NCBI GenBank assembly: GCA_014238065.1
Contig: JABABU010000056.1
Coordinates: forward strand, 1-64,000
Length of the DNA: 64,000 nt
Direction of reading: 5' to 3'
Source of the DNA: Actinomycetota bacterium
GTDB taxonomy: Bacteria > Actinomycetota > Acidimicrobiia > Acidimicrobiales > Poriferisodalaceae
The notes beneath the pieces are model-generated. The model worked only from the letters and a program-made list of their open reading frames with translations, made no database searches and was not told the DNA's origin. Of this stretch, positions 1-8,370 are shown piece after piece; the first letter of the stretch is position 1; the number at the start of each line of letters is the position of its first letter. Made by a program: the position numbers and the translations under genes.

Positions 1-2630
1 AGAAGGCCGCAGCCAAGGAGAAGGCCGCAGCCAAGGAGAAGGCCGCAGCCAAGGAGGCTCCTGCCAAGAAGAAGGCAACAGCCAAGAAGGCTCTTGCGGC
101 AAAGACGGCCGCCGAAGGCGAGTCCGAGTCCGAGTCCGACGCCGAAGCCGAAGTTGTTGCCGTCGAGCCAGCACCAGTGCCAGCACCGGTTGTCGAACAG
201 GCCGCCCCAGAGACGCCATCGGCTGCTGAACCAGTCGTCGAAGAGGCGCCAGCCCCCCCGCCGGGTGCTCCCCCGATGCCGCCACCTCGTCCCCTGGTCA
301 CGTCAAGCGGGCAAGAGGGTCTGCGCCCACCACCAGTCGAGGAAGCTCCACGGCGACTAGATGGACCCGCGCCACCAGCAGTGCCGAAGGCTCCACAACC
401 GCCGACGGCTCCACAACCGCCGACGGCACGCGCCGAAGCGCCAAGCGTCAAAGGACTCCCAAAGCCTCCCAGGTCTGCCGGTGGCAAGCCGATCCCACCA
501 CCCCCTGGCCCCCCGAGAAGCTCAAGCGGTAAGCCCATTCCTCCTCCCCCAGGGGCAGGAGGGCGTAGTGCCAGCGCGCCTACTGGACAGCGTCAAGGCG
601 GACGGCCTGCAGCCGGCGGTGGCGCAGCACCAAACTTCAGCGGGCCTCGACGCAGTCCTGGCGGAGGGCCACGCGACGCGGTTCCAGGGGCAGGTCCTGG
701 TGCCGGCCGTCCCGGAGGTGGTCCTGGCGGAGGACGCGGTCCTGGCGGAGGTCCGCCTCGCCGTCCTCGCAGGTCGAAGCGTCGCCGTCGTCAGATGGAC
801 GAGCTTCAGCCACAAGAGCTTCCGTTATATACTCCTGATGACGCCCCTGTCCCGGAGGGCGAGGTCATCATCGAGCGTGGTTCCACCGCCCAGGAGATGG
901 CTCCGAAGTTGAATCGTGGCGCGTCTGATGTCGTCCGATTCCTGCTGCAGCAGGGCGAGATGGTGACGGCCACGCAGTCGCTCACCGACGACATGATCGA
1001 GCTGTTCGCGGTCGAGATCGGCGCAGAGGTCCGACTCGTCAATCCCGGTACAGAACAGGAAGAAGAACTCCAGCGCATTCTGGCCTTTGACGATGCAGAC
1101 GCGGAATCAGAACCTCGAGGTCCTGTCATCACTGTGATGGGTCACGTCGATCACGGCAAGACGCTGTTGCTCGACCGTTTTCGCGGCGCGAACGTCGTCG
1201 AGGGCGAGGCGGGTGGCATCACACAGCACATCGGTGCGTATCAAATCGAGAAGGACGGCAAGGGGATCACGTTCATCGACACGCCTGGTCACGCCGCGTT
1301 CTCCGCGATGCGGGCCAGAGGTGCGGAATCGACCGACATCGTGATCCTCGTGGTCGCTGCCGATGACGGCATCATGCCCCAGACCAAGGAAGCCATCGAT
1401 CACGCGAAGGCCAGCGGTAAGCCGATCGTCGTCGCGATGAACAAGATCGATCGTGACAATGCCGACCCGAACCGTGTGCTCGCGCAACTCGCAGAACACG
1501 AACTCGTTCCAGAGTCCTACGGCGGCGAAACCATCGTCGTCCCTGTGTCGGCGCTGCAGGAGACGGGTCTCGATGATCTGCTCGATCAGGTACTCGTGGT
1601 TGCCGAACTCGAGGAACTCACCGCTGTTCGTACAGGTAGGGCTGCCGGCTCGGTGATCGATGCGCACCTCGACAAGGGCCGCGGTCCAGTGGCAACAGTG
1701 CTGGTTCAGCGAGGCACGCTGAATGTCGGCGACGCGTTGGTCGCCGGAGCGGCATGGGGCCGCGTGAGGGCGCTGATCAACGACAAGGGCGAACAGATCA
1801 AAGCTGCAGGTCCTGGAACTCCTGTCGAGGTACTCGGTCTGTCCGAGGTGGCCCGTGCCGGAGATACCTTCGTCGTTGCTTTCGATGAGAAGACCGCCAA
1901 CCGGGTCGCGGAGACTCGTGGTCACTGGCAACGTCAGGCATCGATGGCCAACACCGTTGCTGCAGCACACGGTGGCGCCAAGCTTGAAGACATCTTCAGC
2001 CAGATTCAGGCCGGCGAGACCGCGACGCTCAATCTCATCTTGAAGGCCGACGTACATGGCTCGCTCGAAGCGGTCACGGACAGCCTGAAGCGCCTCGAAC
2101 GCGACGACGTCAAGCTTGCGTTCGTGAGCCGAGGTGTGGGTGGCGTGACGGAGAACGACATTCACCTCGCGGCGACGTCGAACGCAACGATCCTGGGTTT
2201 CAACGTCAGACCAGATCGCAAGGCACGCCAGTTCGCCGATGCCGAGGGCGTGGAGATCCGTAACTACGAGATCATCTACAAGCTGCTCGAGGACATCGAG
2301 AACGCCATGCTCGGGCTACTCGAACCCGAGTACGAAGAGGTCGTCACCGGTGATGCAGAGGTCAGGGAGATCTTCCGTGTCCCCCGCATCGGCGCGATTG
2401 CCGGTTGCTATGTCACGAATGGTGTCATCACCAGGAACTCCGGCGTTCGATTCCTCCGGGAAGGGGTCATCATCTGGCGTGGCACGGTGCAGTCGCTCAG
2501 GCGCTTCAAAGACGATGCCCGCGAGGTGTCGGCCGGGTACGAGTGCGGTATTGGGCTCAGCGACTTCCAGGATCTTCGTCCTGGCGACATCATCGAGACC
2601 TTCGATCATCGAGAGATCCCTCGGGTCTGA
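1..2630 (+). CDS. infB: Translation initiation factor IF-2 (5' end cut by window)
   Basis: IF-2 is the GTPase that brings initiator fMet-tRNA to the 30S subunit and promotes subunit joining. The reading frame is open from base 3, so the true start lies upstream of the window. The visible N-terminal part is low complexity: three KAAAKE units, then Glu/Ser and Pro/Ala stretches, then a Gly/Arg-rich segment that ends in a basic RRSKRRRR patch. The conserved part follows: an IF2_N-like segment, the G domain with G1 GHVDHGKT (from base 1140), G3 DTPGH and G4 NKID, then the beta-barrel and C-terminal fMet-tRNA-binding domains. The long unstructured N-terminus is normal for actinobacterial IF-2. The gene opens the cluster with ylxP, rbfA and truB. 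A GC-rich hairpin surrounds its stop codon. Confidence 0.97.
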   Translation, partial: KAAAKEKAAAKEKAAAKEAPAKKKATAKKALAAKTAAEGESESESDAEAEVVAVEPAPVPAPVVEQAAPETPSAAEPVVEEAPAPPPGAPPMPPPRPLVTSSGQEGLRPPPVEEAPRRLDGPAPPAVPKAPQPPTAPQPPTARAEAPSVKGLPKPPRSAGGKPIPPPPGPPRSSSGKPIPPPPGAGGRSASAPTGQRQGGRPAAGGGAAPNFSGPRRSPGGGPRDAVPGAGPGAGRPGGGPGGGRGPGGGPPRRPRRSKRRRRQMDELQPQELPLYTPDDAPVPEGEVIIERGSTAQEMAPKLNRGASDVVRFLLQQGEMVTATQSLTDDMIELFAVEIGAEVRLVNPGTEQEEELQRILAFDDADAESEPRGPVITVMGHVDHGKTLLLDRFRGANVVEGEAGGITQHIGAYQIEKDGKGITFIDTPGHAAFSAMRARGAESTDIVILVVAADDGIMPQTKEAIDHAKASGKPIVVAMNKIDRDNADPNRVLAQLAEHELVPESYGGETIVVPVSALQETGLDDLLDQVLVVAELEELTAVRTGRAAGSVIDAHLDKGRGPVATVLVQRGTLNVGDALVAGAAWGRVRALINDKGEQIKAAGPGTPVEVLGLSEVARAGDTFVVAFDEKTANRVAETRGHWQRQASMANTVAAAHGGAKLEDIFSQIQAGETATLNLILKADVHGSLEAVTDSLKRLERDDVKLAFVSRGVGGVTENDIHLAATSNATILGFNVRPDRKARQFADAEGVEIRNYEIIYKLLEDIENAMLGLLEPEYEEVVTGDAEVREIFRVPRIGAIAGCYVTNGVITRNSGVRFLREGVIIWRGTVQSLRRFKDDAREVSAGYECGIGLSDFQDLRPGDIIETFDHREIPRV
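3..56 (+). repeat. Three 18-bp tandem repeats coding KAAAKE
   Basis: Three identical 18-bp units (AAGGCCGCAGCCAAGGAG) stand head to tail and encode Lys-Ala-Ala-Ala-Lys-Glu in the IF-2 N-terminal tail. The window starts inside this area, so more copies may lie upstream. Their exact identity suggests recent slippage or homogenisation, and copy number may vary between strains. Confidence 0.9.
389..424 (+). repeat. Two 18-bp tandem repeats in infB linker
   Basis: GGCTCCACAACCGCCGAC occurs twice in direct succession and encodes two Pro/Ala/Thr-rich hexapeptides in the disordered N-terminal linker of IF-2. The repeat keeps the reading frame. Confidence 0.85.
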
Positions 2631-2639
2631 TCCCGAGGG
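2618..2639 (+). terminator. GC-rich hairpin enclosing the infB stop codon
   Basis: CCCTCGGG and CCCGAGGG form a perfect 8-bp stem with the 6-base loop TCTGAT, which holds the infB TGA. No T-run follows, and ylxP starts 11 bases later. It is therefore more likely an attenuator, a 3'-end stabiliser or a partial terminator than a full stop signal. Confidence 0.5.
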
Positions 2640-2650
2640 TCAGCGCTTAC

Positions 2651-2944
2651 GTGCACGTTCTTGCCCTCTCGGTCGAATTGCGGCTCCCTGGCTGTACTTC
2701 GTTGAAGGAGAAGCGGTCGATGCTTCGGCCCATTCTGGAAGGCATCAGACATCGGCATCAGTTGTCAGTAGCAGAAACCGATTTCCACGACCAGTGGCAG
2801 CGAGCCGAACTGGGTGTGGCAGTGGTGTCCGGATCGGTGACGCAGGCGAGTGAGATCGCGGACCGCGTCGAGCGGTTTGTCTGGTCGCGGCCTGACATCG
2901 AGGTCACCAACGCACACCGCCAGTGGTTGGAGTTCGACCGATGA
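2651..2944 (+). CDS. ylxP: YlxP-like DUF503 family protein
   Basis: A protein of 97 residues in the DUF503 family, usually found between infB and rbfA. YlxP-type proteins have been linked to ribosome assembly, but their exact task is not settled. Family features seen here are the N-terminal beta strand, the segment SLKEKR followed by an alpha helix (residues about 17-35), and a C-terminal strand. The GTG start was chosen because homology begins there (HVLALSVELRLPG); the frame stays open far into infB, but that upstream part is only overlap. The stop codon overlaps the rbfA start (ATGA), which suggests translational coupling. Confidence 0.85.
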   Translation: MHVLALSVELRLPGCTSLKEKRSMLRPILEGIRHRHQLSVAETDFHDQWQRAELGVAVVSGSVTQASEIADRVERFVWSRPDIEVTNAHRQWLEFDR

Positions 2945-3312
2945 GCCGCCGTGGGAGTGGGCGCGAGTACGAGCGATCGGCTCGTGTTGGCCAACTGATG
3001 CGGGAGATTCTCGCCGGTGAACTCGACGCCATCGACGACGACCGTATCTTTGCGATTGCTCTCACCGGAGTCGACGTCGACAATGAACTCGAGAAGGCAG
3101 TGGTCCACTTCGATGCCGACGACACCGATGATGCCCTCGAGGCGCTCGATGAACACTCGGGTCGTCTTCGCCGTGCTGTGAGTTCTCAAGCTCGGTTACG
3201 AAAGACACCGCGGCTCGAGTTCCGTCTCGATGAGGCCGTTGGCGGCGGAGGCCGCATCGAGGACATCCTCGCCAGGTTGGACATCCCGTCAGAGACGCCT
3301 GAAGACGACTGA
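2941..3312 (+). CDS. rbfA: Ribosome-binding factor A
   Basis: RbfA binds the 30S subunit near the 5' end of 16S rRNA and is needed for late maturation and cold adaptation. The product has 123 residues, close to the usual 110-130. It shows the KH-like fold signature: an N-terminal helix with GQLMREILAGEL, a central strand IFAIALTGVDVDNELEKAVV, and the C-terminal motif with PRLEFRLDEA. The ATG was preferred over an upstream GTG because it lies in a 4-base overlap with ylxP and begins with the usual basic MSRR. The stop overlaps the truB start by one base. Confidence 0.93.
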   Translation: MSRRGSGREYERSARVGQLMREILAGELDAIDDDRIFAIALTGVDVDNELEKAVVHFDADDTDDALEALDEHSGRLRRAVSSQARLRKTPRLEFRLDEAVGGGGRIEDILARLDIPSETPEDD

Positions 3313-4187
3313 TGGCGCGCCGCCGACCCGCAAAGGTTCACGGCCTGCTCGTTGTCGACAAGCCAGCGGGAGTCACCAGTCACGACGTCGTGTCGATGGC
3401 CCGCAAGACGCTTGGCGAGCGAAAGATCGGTCACTCGGGAACGCTTGATCCCGACGCGACCGGCGTGATCCTGCTCGGGGTAGGAAACGCGACTCGGCTA
3501 CTTCGCTTCATCACCATGCTGCCGAAGACCTACGAGACGCAGATCGTGTTCGGGGCATCGACCAGCACGCTCGACGACTCGGGCGAAGTGGTCGAGCGGT
3601 TCGAGATGGGAGGGCTCGCCCCATCGACAGTGATGGCTGAGGCTACGAAGTTGACAGGCGACATCATGCAGATCCCTCCGATGGTGTCGGCCCTCAAGGT
3701 CGAAGGAAAGCGACTGCACGAACTTGCCCGCGAAGGTGTTGAGGTCGAACGCGAGGCGCGACTCGTTACCGTCCACCGGTTCGACGTCATCCCTACGACT
3801 GATCCTCTGGTCTGGAATGCGGAAATCGAATGTGGCTCAGGAACCTACGTCCGGTCACTGGCTGCCGACCTCGGATCAGCGCTCGGCGGAGGTGCTCATA
3901 TTCGTTCGCTTCGCAGAACGAAGAGTGGATCGTTCACCGGTGCAGAAGCAACGTCGGTCGACGCATTCGACCTGCGACCGATGGCCGATGTCATGCGAGA
4001 CCACGCTCGACTTGCTGTCGATGCTGACACGGTCGCCAAGCTCCGGAACGGCGAGTTCCTTCCCACAGATCCAGGGGGAGATGGTCCGTGGGCGGTCTTC
4101 AGCGAGTCCGGGGAACTCGTTGCTGTCCACGAACGTGACGAGCACGGCCGAGTCAGGCCCGGTGTCGTCATCCCGTCCACGGTCTGA
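3312..4187 (+). CDS. truB: tRNA pseudouridine(55) synthase
   Basis: TruB converts uridine 55 in the T-loop of most tRNAs to pseudouridine. The 291-residue protein has the family hallmarks: an N-terminal HGLLVVDKPAGVTSHDVV segment, the catalytic loop GHSGTLDPDATG with Asp46 as the probable nucleophile, and the YxxxI motif (TYETQIVFG). A C-terminal PUA-like part follows (VAKLRNGEFLP). The start overlaps the rbfA stop as TGATG, so the two are probably translated together. The spacing to ribF is 46 bases and contains a separate promoter-like hexamer. Confidence 0.96.
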   Translation: MARRRPAKVHGLLVVDKPAGVTSHDVVSMARKTLGERKIGHSGTLDPDATGVILLGVGNATRLLRFITMLPKTYETQIVFGASTSTLDDSGEVVERFEMGGLAPSTVMAEATKLTGDIMQIPPMVSALKVEGKRLHELAREGVEVEREARLVTVHRFDVIPTTDPLVWNAEIECGSGTYVRSLAADLGSALGGGAHIRSLRRTKSGSFTGAEATSVDAFDLRPMADVMRDHARLAVDADTVAKLRNGEFLPTDPGGDGPWAVFSESGELVAVHERDEHGRVRPGVVIPSTV

Positions 4188-4219
4188 CTCGTGCTTGGTG
4201 GGATCGCGTCGTTGGTTGC

Positions 4220-4233
4220 TACTGTTCCTCGAC
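4220..4233 (+). promoter_or_regulatory. Leaderless-type -10 element before ribF
   Basis: TACTGT lies 8 bases before the GTG start of ribF in the short truB-ribF gap. The spacing fits transcription starting at or next to the start codon, and it supports the GTG choice. Confidence 0.5.
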
Positions 4234-5175
4234 GTGGAAGTTATCCGAGACATGGATTGGTGCCCTCGTCCGAACAACGGCACGGTGGTGACAGTTGGCC
4301 AGTACGACGGGGTACACCGTGGTCACAGGGCTGTCATCGCCGAAATGCATCGTATGGCTGCCGAGCGCGGGTGCAAGACGGCAGTGGTCACCTTCGATGC
4401 TCACCCGGCGTCAATCGTTCGCCCGGATTCGGCGCCTCTGCTGTTGACCACGCTGGAGCATAAGCTGGAACTGCTCGCAGAAACAGGCGTCGACTACACG
4501 CTGGTGGTGCGTTTCGACGAGGCGCAGTCGAAGGTTCCGCCGGAAGAGTTCATTCAGTCGGTACTCATCGAATGCCTCAAGGCCAGAGCCGTCACCGTCG
4601 GAGCAGACTTCCATTTCGGCAACCAGCGTCGAGGCAACATCGAGATGCTCAGGTCGATAGGAGAGGCCGAGGGGTACTCCGTCTATGGCCTCCCGCTGGT
4701 GAAGCAACTCGTAGGCAACAGAGGCGTCATCAGCTCGACCGAGGTCCGGGCTTCACTGGCCGATGGCGACATCGACAAGGCCAACCGCCTTCTCGGCCGC
4801 CCATTCGAGGTGCGCAGCATCGTTTCGCCCGGCGATCGACGGGGGAGGACCATCGGATTTCCCACTGCGAACTTGCCGATGGATTCTCAGTACCAGGTGC
4901 CAGTGGACGGCGTGTACGCGGCCTATTACGAACGACCCGATGGCACGATTCACCCCGCGGCTGTGAACATCGGGCGGCGGCCGACGTTCTATGAGTTCGC
5001 CGAGCGGAGCCTCATCGAGGCGCACCTCATCGGGTTCAGAGGCGATCTGTATGACGAGTCGGCCAAGCTGCGCTTCATCAAGCGACTCAGGGGCGAAAGA
5101 AAGTTCGACGGCATCGATTCGCTGCGAACGCAGCTCGCCATCGACATCGAAGACGCAACATCGGCTCTCAGCTAA
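4234..5175 (+). CDS. ribF: Bifunctional riboflavin kinase / FAD synthetase
   Basis: RibF phosphorylates riboflavin to FMN and adenylylates FMN to FAD in the cytoplasm. The protein has 313 residues, as usual for the two-domain bacterial type. The N-terminal adenylyltransferase domain has the nucleotide-binding motif GQYDGVHRGH and later GADFHFG. The C-terminal kinase domain has GRTIGFPTANLP and NIGRRPTF. The frame is open far upstream inside truB; GTG at 4234 was chosen because EVIRD and the domain begin there and a TACTGT hexamer sits at leaderless distance. An ATG six codons later is an alternative. A ribF next to truB and rpsO is typical of bacteria. Confidence 0.95.
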   Translation: MEVIRDMDWCPRPNNGTVVTVGQYDGVHRGHRAVIAEMHRMAAERGCKTAVVTFDAHPASIVRPDSAPLLLTTLEHKLELLAETGVDYTLVVRFDEAQSKVPPEEFIQSVLIECLKARAVTVGADFHFGNQRRGNIEMLRSIGEAEGYSVYGLPLVKQLVGNRGVISSTEVRASLADGDIDKANRLLGRPFEVRSIVSPGDRRGRTIGFPTANLPMDSQYQVPVDGVYAAYYERPDGTIHPAAVNIGRRPTFYEFAERSLIEAHLIGFRGDLYDESAKLRFIKRLRGERKFDGIDSLRTQLAIDIEDATSALS

Positions 5176-5183
5176 CCCGATCA

Positions 5184-5201
5184 GAGCAGAAAGGCCTGCT
5201 C
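5184..5201 (+). terminator. Weak hairpin after ribF
   Basis: GAGCAG and CTGCTC form a perfect 6-bp stem with a 6-base loop just after the ribF stop. There is no T-run, so it is at best a weak terminator or an mRNA 3'-end structure. Confidence 0.35.
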
Positions 5202-5243
5202 AGCAAACCAGGAGCACGGGGTGGACCGGGCAACTCGAACTGT

Positions 5244-5413
5244 TAGCCTTAGCCACTGCGTGTGTGGACGCCCGGATTGGTCAAGCGCACGTTCAACAGA
5301 GCCGAACGTTTGTTGCTCTGTGAGAGCAATCCGGGTCAGCCGCCCCGCCTCGCGGCAACCAAGCAAGTCCTCACGGACATGGCACTTACACCAAGTACAG
5401 GTACGCACGACGC
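5244..5413 (+). promoter_or_regulatory. rpsO promoter and structured 5' leader
   Basis: TAGCCT at 5244-5249 is a likely -10 element, giving a leader of about 155 bases before rpsO. The leader contains CCCGGATTG (5271-5279), which pairs perfectly with CAATCCGGG (5327-5335). Within it ACAGAGC (5296-5302) can pair with GCTCTGT (5315-5321), and alternatively TTGCTCT (5313-5319) can pair with AGAGCAA (5323-5329). The second inner hairpin competes with both the first and the outer stem. This arrangement resembles an autoregulatory S15 leader RNA, in which S15 protein binds its own mRNA. The pairing is seen directly; the regulatory role is inferred. Confidence 0.6.
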
Positions 5414-5671
5414 ATGTCAGACAAGTCTTCCACCATCGCGGACAACCGCCTCCACGACGCCGATACCGGGTCGCCAGAAGTGCAGATCGCTCTTCTCAGT
5501 GAGCGCATCGATCACCTCACCGAGCACTTCAAGGTGCACAAGAAGGACCACCACGGTCGCCGAGGGCTCCTGATGCTCGTCGGACGCCGTCGTCGTCTTC
5601 TCGACTATCTCGCCGACAACGACGTCGAGCGCTATCGAGCCATCATCGCAAAACTCGGTCTCAGGCGCTGA
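5414..5671 (+). CDS. rpsO: Small ribosomal subunit protein S15
   Basis: S15 is a primary 16S rRNA-binding protein that organises the central domain of the 30S subunit. The 85-residue product has the normal length and the family signature [15 protein letters not shown], then [19 protein letters not shown] and the C-terminal RRRRLLDYL segment. The ATG has only a weak AGG upstream; initiation may depend on the structured leader. Two strong hairpins cover the stop codon and the bases after it. pnp follows, as in many bacteria, where S15 and PNPase are controlled together. Confidence 0.97.
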   Translation: MSDKSSTIADNRLHDADTGSPEVQIALLSERIDHLTEHFKVHKKDHHGRRGLLMLVGRRRRLLDYLADNDVERYRAIIAKLGLRR

Positions 5672-5675
5672 GACC
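5657..5675 (+). terminator. Hairpin across the rpsO stop codon
   Basis: GGTCTCAG and CTGAGACC form a perfect 8-bp stem with a GCG loop, and the stop codon lies inside the stem. With the next hairpin it probably marks the rpsO 3' end or an RNase processing site between rpsO and pnp. Confidence 0.5.
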
Positions 5676-5676
5676 A

Positions 5677-5699
5677 CGGGCGGTCCAAAGGGCCGCTCG
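5677..5699 (+). terminator. rpsO terminator-like hairpin
   Basis: A 10-bp stem containing two G-U pairs with an AAA loop is followed by TTCCGCGTTCT. It is the best terminator candidate between rpsO and pnp, although the T-run is poor. The rest of the 251-base gap up to pnp is A-rich near pnp and holds no gene that I can support. Confidence 0.55.
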
Positions 5700-5922
5700 T
5701 TCCGCGTTCTGGACCCACGGATGTGGTGCACTGGAATGCCGACCTGCGCTGAACCCCGGTCAGCAGGTCACGACGTCAGGTCGATCATCTGGGTCGAACC
5801 GAGGTCGGGTCATGCATGAACCTCACGTCGGTCAACGATCTCCGCAACAACCAGATCTCCACAAAGAAATACAACACAAACAAATCGGACGGGAAGGCCC
5901 CGTCCAAGAAGGAGTATTCCAA

Positions 5923-8361
5923 ATGGCTGAAGCCATCGTAGTGAGCGGTCCCATCAGTGGGACCGACAAAACCATCTCGTTCGAAACCGGCAAGCTCGCC
6001 GGTCTTGCGAACGGGGCAGTGACCGCCCGTATCGGCGACACACAGATTCTCGTGACGGCCACCGCGTCGAAGCGACCACGTGACGGCGCGGACTTCTTTC
6101 CGCTCACCGTCGACATCGAAGAGCGGATGTATGCCGCTGGTCGAATCCCAGGATCGTTCTTCCGTCGTGAAGGCCGTGCCTCTGAGGACGCAATCCTCAC
6201 CTGCCGCTTGATCGACAGGCCCCTCCGCCCGAACTTCCCGAGCGATTACCGCCACGAGACCCATGTGGTCGGCACCATCCTCGGCATCGACGGCGAGAAC
6301 CAATACGACGTGATCGCGTTGAACGGCGCATCGGCAGCCCTCTGGGTGTCCGGCATTCCGTTTGAGTCGCCAGTTGCTGCTGTTCGTATTGCGTACAGCG
6401 TCGAAGGGACCTGGATCCCTTTCCCGACCTATGAAGAGGGCGAAGGGTCGACTTTCGAGATGGTCGTTGCCGGTCGTCAGCTCGACAACGGCGACATCGC
6501 CGTCATGATGGTCGAGGCCGGTGGCACAGAGCGTGCCTTCGAGTTCTACGAAGACGGCGCACCGAAGGTGACCGAGGACGTCCTCGCAGATGGCCTCGAG
6601 GCCTGCAAGGTGTGGATTGACGAGGTCATCGAACTGCAGAAGTCACTTCGTCTTGCCGTCGGCGAGATCACGCCGCTCGACTATGTGTCCTCCGTTGACT
6701 ATTCAGAGGAGATCATCGGCCGGGTCCGTGAGGTAGGCGGCGAACGTCTCGCCGAGGTCATGGCGATCTCGGACAAGGCTAATCGCGACGACGCCCAGGC
6801 CGAGGCAACCGCTGCGATTTCAGCTGAACTCGCCGAAGAGTTCGCCGACACCGACGGTGCCGGCAAACAGATCTCGGCAGCAGTCCGCAGCGTCGTAAAG
6901 GAAACCGTCCGCAAGCGCATCGCCGAAGACGGCTTCCGGATCGACGGACGGGCACTCGACGAGGTTCGCCCGCTGTCGGCTGAGGTCGCCCTTCTTCCCA
7001 CCGCTCACGGCTCAGGCCTGTTCCAGCGTGGAGAGACCCAGGCGCTCAACGTCACCACGCTCGGCATGTCGCGGATGGAACAAATCATCGACACGTTGAA
7101 CCCGAACAATCGCAAGCGTTACATGCATCACTACAACTTCCCGCCGTTCTCGACGGGTGAGGCTGGATTCATGCGTGGCCCGAAGCGCCGCGAGATCGGC
7201 CACGGTGCACTCGCCGAGCGTGCCCTTCTTCCGGTCATTCCGAACAAGGAAGAGTTCCCCTACACGCTCCGTCTCGTGTCCGACGTGCTGTCGTCAAATG
7301 GCTCGACCTCGATGGCATCGGTCTGCTCGTCGTCACTGTCGCTCATGGATGCAGGCGTGCCCATCAAGGGCCCAGTTGCAGGTATCGCGATGGGCCTGGT
7401 GTACGCCGAAGGCAAGTACGTCACCCTCACCGACATCCTCGGTGCCGAGGACGCGTTCGGCGATATGGACTTCAAGGTCGCAGGAACCGAAGACGCCATC
7501 ACCGCGCTGCAACTCGACACCAAGATCGAAGGCATCCCCGCCGACGTTCTCACACAGGCCCTTCAGCAGGCCCGTGCAGCACGCCTTCAAATCCTCGAGG
7601 TCATGAAGGGCGCCATCGATGGCCCCCGTGACGACGTTGGCGCCACCGCACCGAAGATCGTCAGCTTTCAGATCCCGATCGACAAGATCGGTGAGGTCAT
7701 CGGTCCACGCGGCAAGGTGATCAACCAGATCCAGGAAGAGACCGGCGCTGATGTCAACGTCGACGACGACGGCACTGTCGGTGTCGTCAGCATCGGTTCG
7801 ACCGATCGCGACGCGGTGATCGAAGCCGAGCGTCAGATCCGTCTCATCATCAATCCGCCGACCGCCAACGTCGGGGAGAACTACGAAGGCCGCGTGGTGA
7901 ACATCACCAAGTTCGGCGCATTCGTCAACATTCTTCCTGGCACCGACGGCTTGTTGCACATCTCGAAGATCGGTGGCGGCAAGCGCATCGACAAGGTCGA
8001 AGACGTGCTCAGCCTCGGTGACACCGTTGAGGTCCACGTCGACGACATCGACCCGAACGGCAAGCTCTCGCTGTCGCTCGGTCAACCGCTCAGCGCGCCA
8101 GCCGCGTCAGACAGCGATGATGCTGCAAAGCCATCCGGTGATGGCGGAGACGATGAGGAGGCCCAGGGTGCAGAGTCGCCGGCGCGCGAGCCACGTTCGT
8201 CGGCGCCACGACGTTCGAGCAACCGTGGCCTGGGTGATGCAGAGGTCGTGTCTTTCGAGGGCGAGTTCGACAAGATCGCCGAAGCCGAATACGGCGAACT
8301 CGGTCCCTCTGCTGAAGAGGCGCGGAGTCGCGGTCGCGGGCGTCGTCGTTCACGCCGCTAG
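5923..8361 (+). CDS. pnp: Polyribonucleotide nucleotidyltransferase (PNPase)
   Basis: PNPase degrades RNA 3' to 5' by phosphorolysis and can add 3' tails; actinobacterial members were also described as guanosine pentaphosphate synthetases. The 812-residue protein has two RNase PH domains (about residues 10-145 and 330-550) separated by a helical domain. A KH domain follows with IGEVIGPRGKVINQI, then an S1 domain beginning GENYEGRVVNITKFGAFV. The C-terminus is acidic and then Arg-rich, ending RGRGRRRSRR, probably an RNA-binding tail. The ATG was chosen because AAGAAGGAG stands about 8 bases upstream; the frame also extends upstream without homology. dapB starts 9 bases after the stop. Confidence 0.96.
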   Translation: MAEAIVVSGPISGTDKTISFETGKLAGLANGAVTARIGDTQILVTATASKRPRDGADFFPLTVDIEERMYAAGRIPGSFFRREGRASEDAILTCRLIDRPLRPNFPSDYRHETHVVGTILGIDGENQYDVIALNGASAALWVSGIPFESPVAAVRIAYSVEGTWIPFPTYEEGEGSTFEMVVAGRQLDNGDIAVMMVEAGGTERAFEFYEDGAPKVTEDVLADGLEACKVWIDEVIELQKSLRLAVGEITPLDYVSSVDYSEEIIGRVREVGGERLAEVMAISDKANRDDAQAEATAAISAELAEEFADTDGAGKQISAAVRSVVKETVRKRIAEDGFRIDGRALDEVRPLSAEVALLPTAHGSGLFQRGETQALNVTTLGMSRMEQIIDTLNPNNRKRYMHHYNFPPFSTGEAGFMRGPKRREIGHGALAERALLPVIPNKEEFPYTLRLVSDVLSSNGSTSMASVCSSSLSLMDAGVPIKGPVAGIAMGLVYAEGKYVTLTDILGAEDAFGDMDFKVAGTEDAITALQLDTKIEGIPADVLTQALQQARAARLQILEVMKGAIDGPRDDVGATAPKIVSFQIPIDKIGEVIGPRGKVINQIQEETGADVNVDDDGTVGVVSIGSTDRDAVIEAERQIRLIINPPTANVGENYEGRVVNITKFGAFVNILPGTDGLLHISKIGGGKRIDKVEDVLSLGDTVEVHVDDIDPNGKLSLSLGQPLSAPAASDSDDAAKPSGDGGDDEEAQGAESPAREPRSSAPRRSSNRGLGDAEVVSFEGEFDKIAEAEYGELGPSAEEARSRGRGRRRSRR

Positions 8362-8370
8362 CTTCTAGCC
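8359..8370 (+). promoter_or_regulatory. Leaderless-type -10 element before dapB
   Basis: TAGCTT, which includes the pnp TAG stop, is followed by 6 bases and the dapB ATG. This fits a separate dapB promoter that starts transcription at the start codon. Confidence 0.5.

Noticed and set aside
3-56. CRISPR-like array
   Set aside because: The repeats are contiguous without spacers and lie inside a coding frame.
1107-2165. Long open frame on the minus strand opposite infB
   Set aside because: It is a shadow of the GC-rich codon pattern of infB. The translation shows no domain, while the plus strand encodes conserved IF-2 motifs over the same bases.
5721-5922. Possible small gene between rpsO and pnp
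   Set aside because: The only open frame joins pnp and has no homology before ATG 5923, which has a good Shine-Dalgarno.
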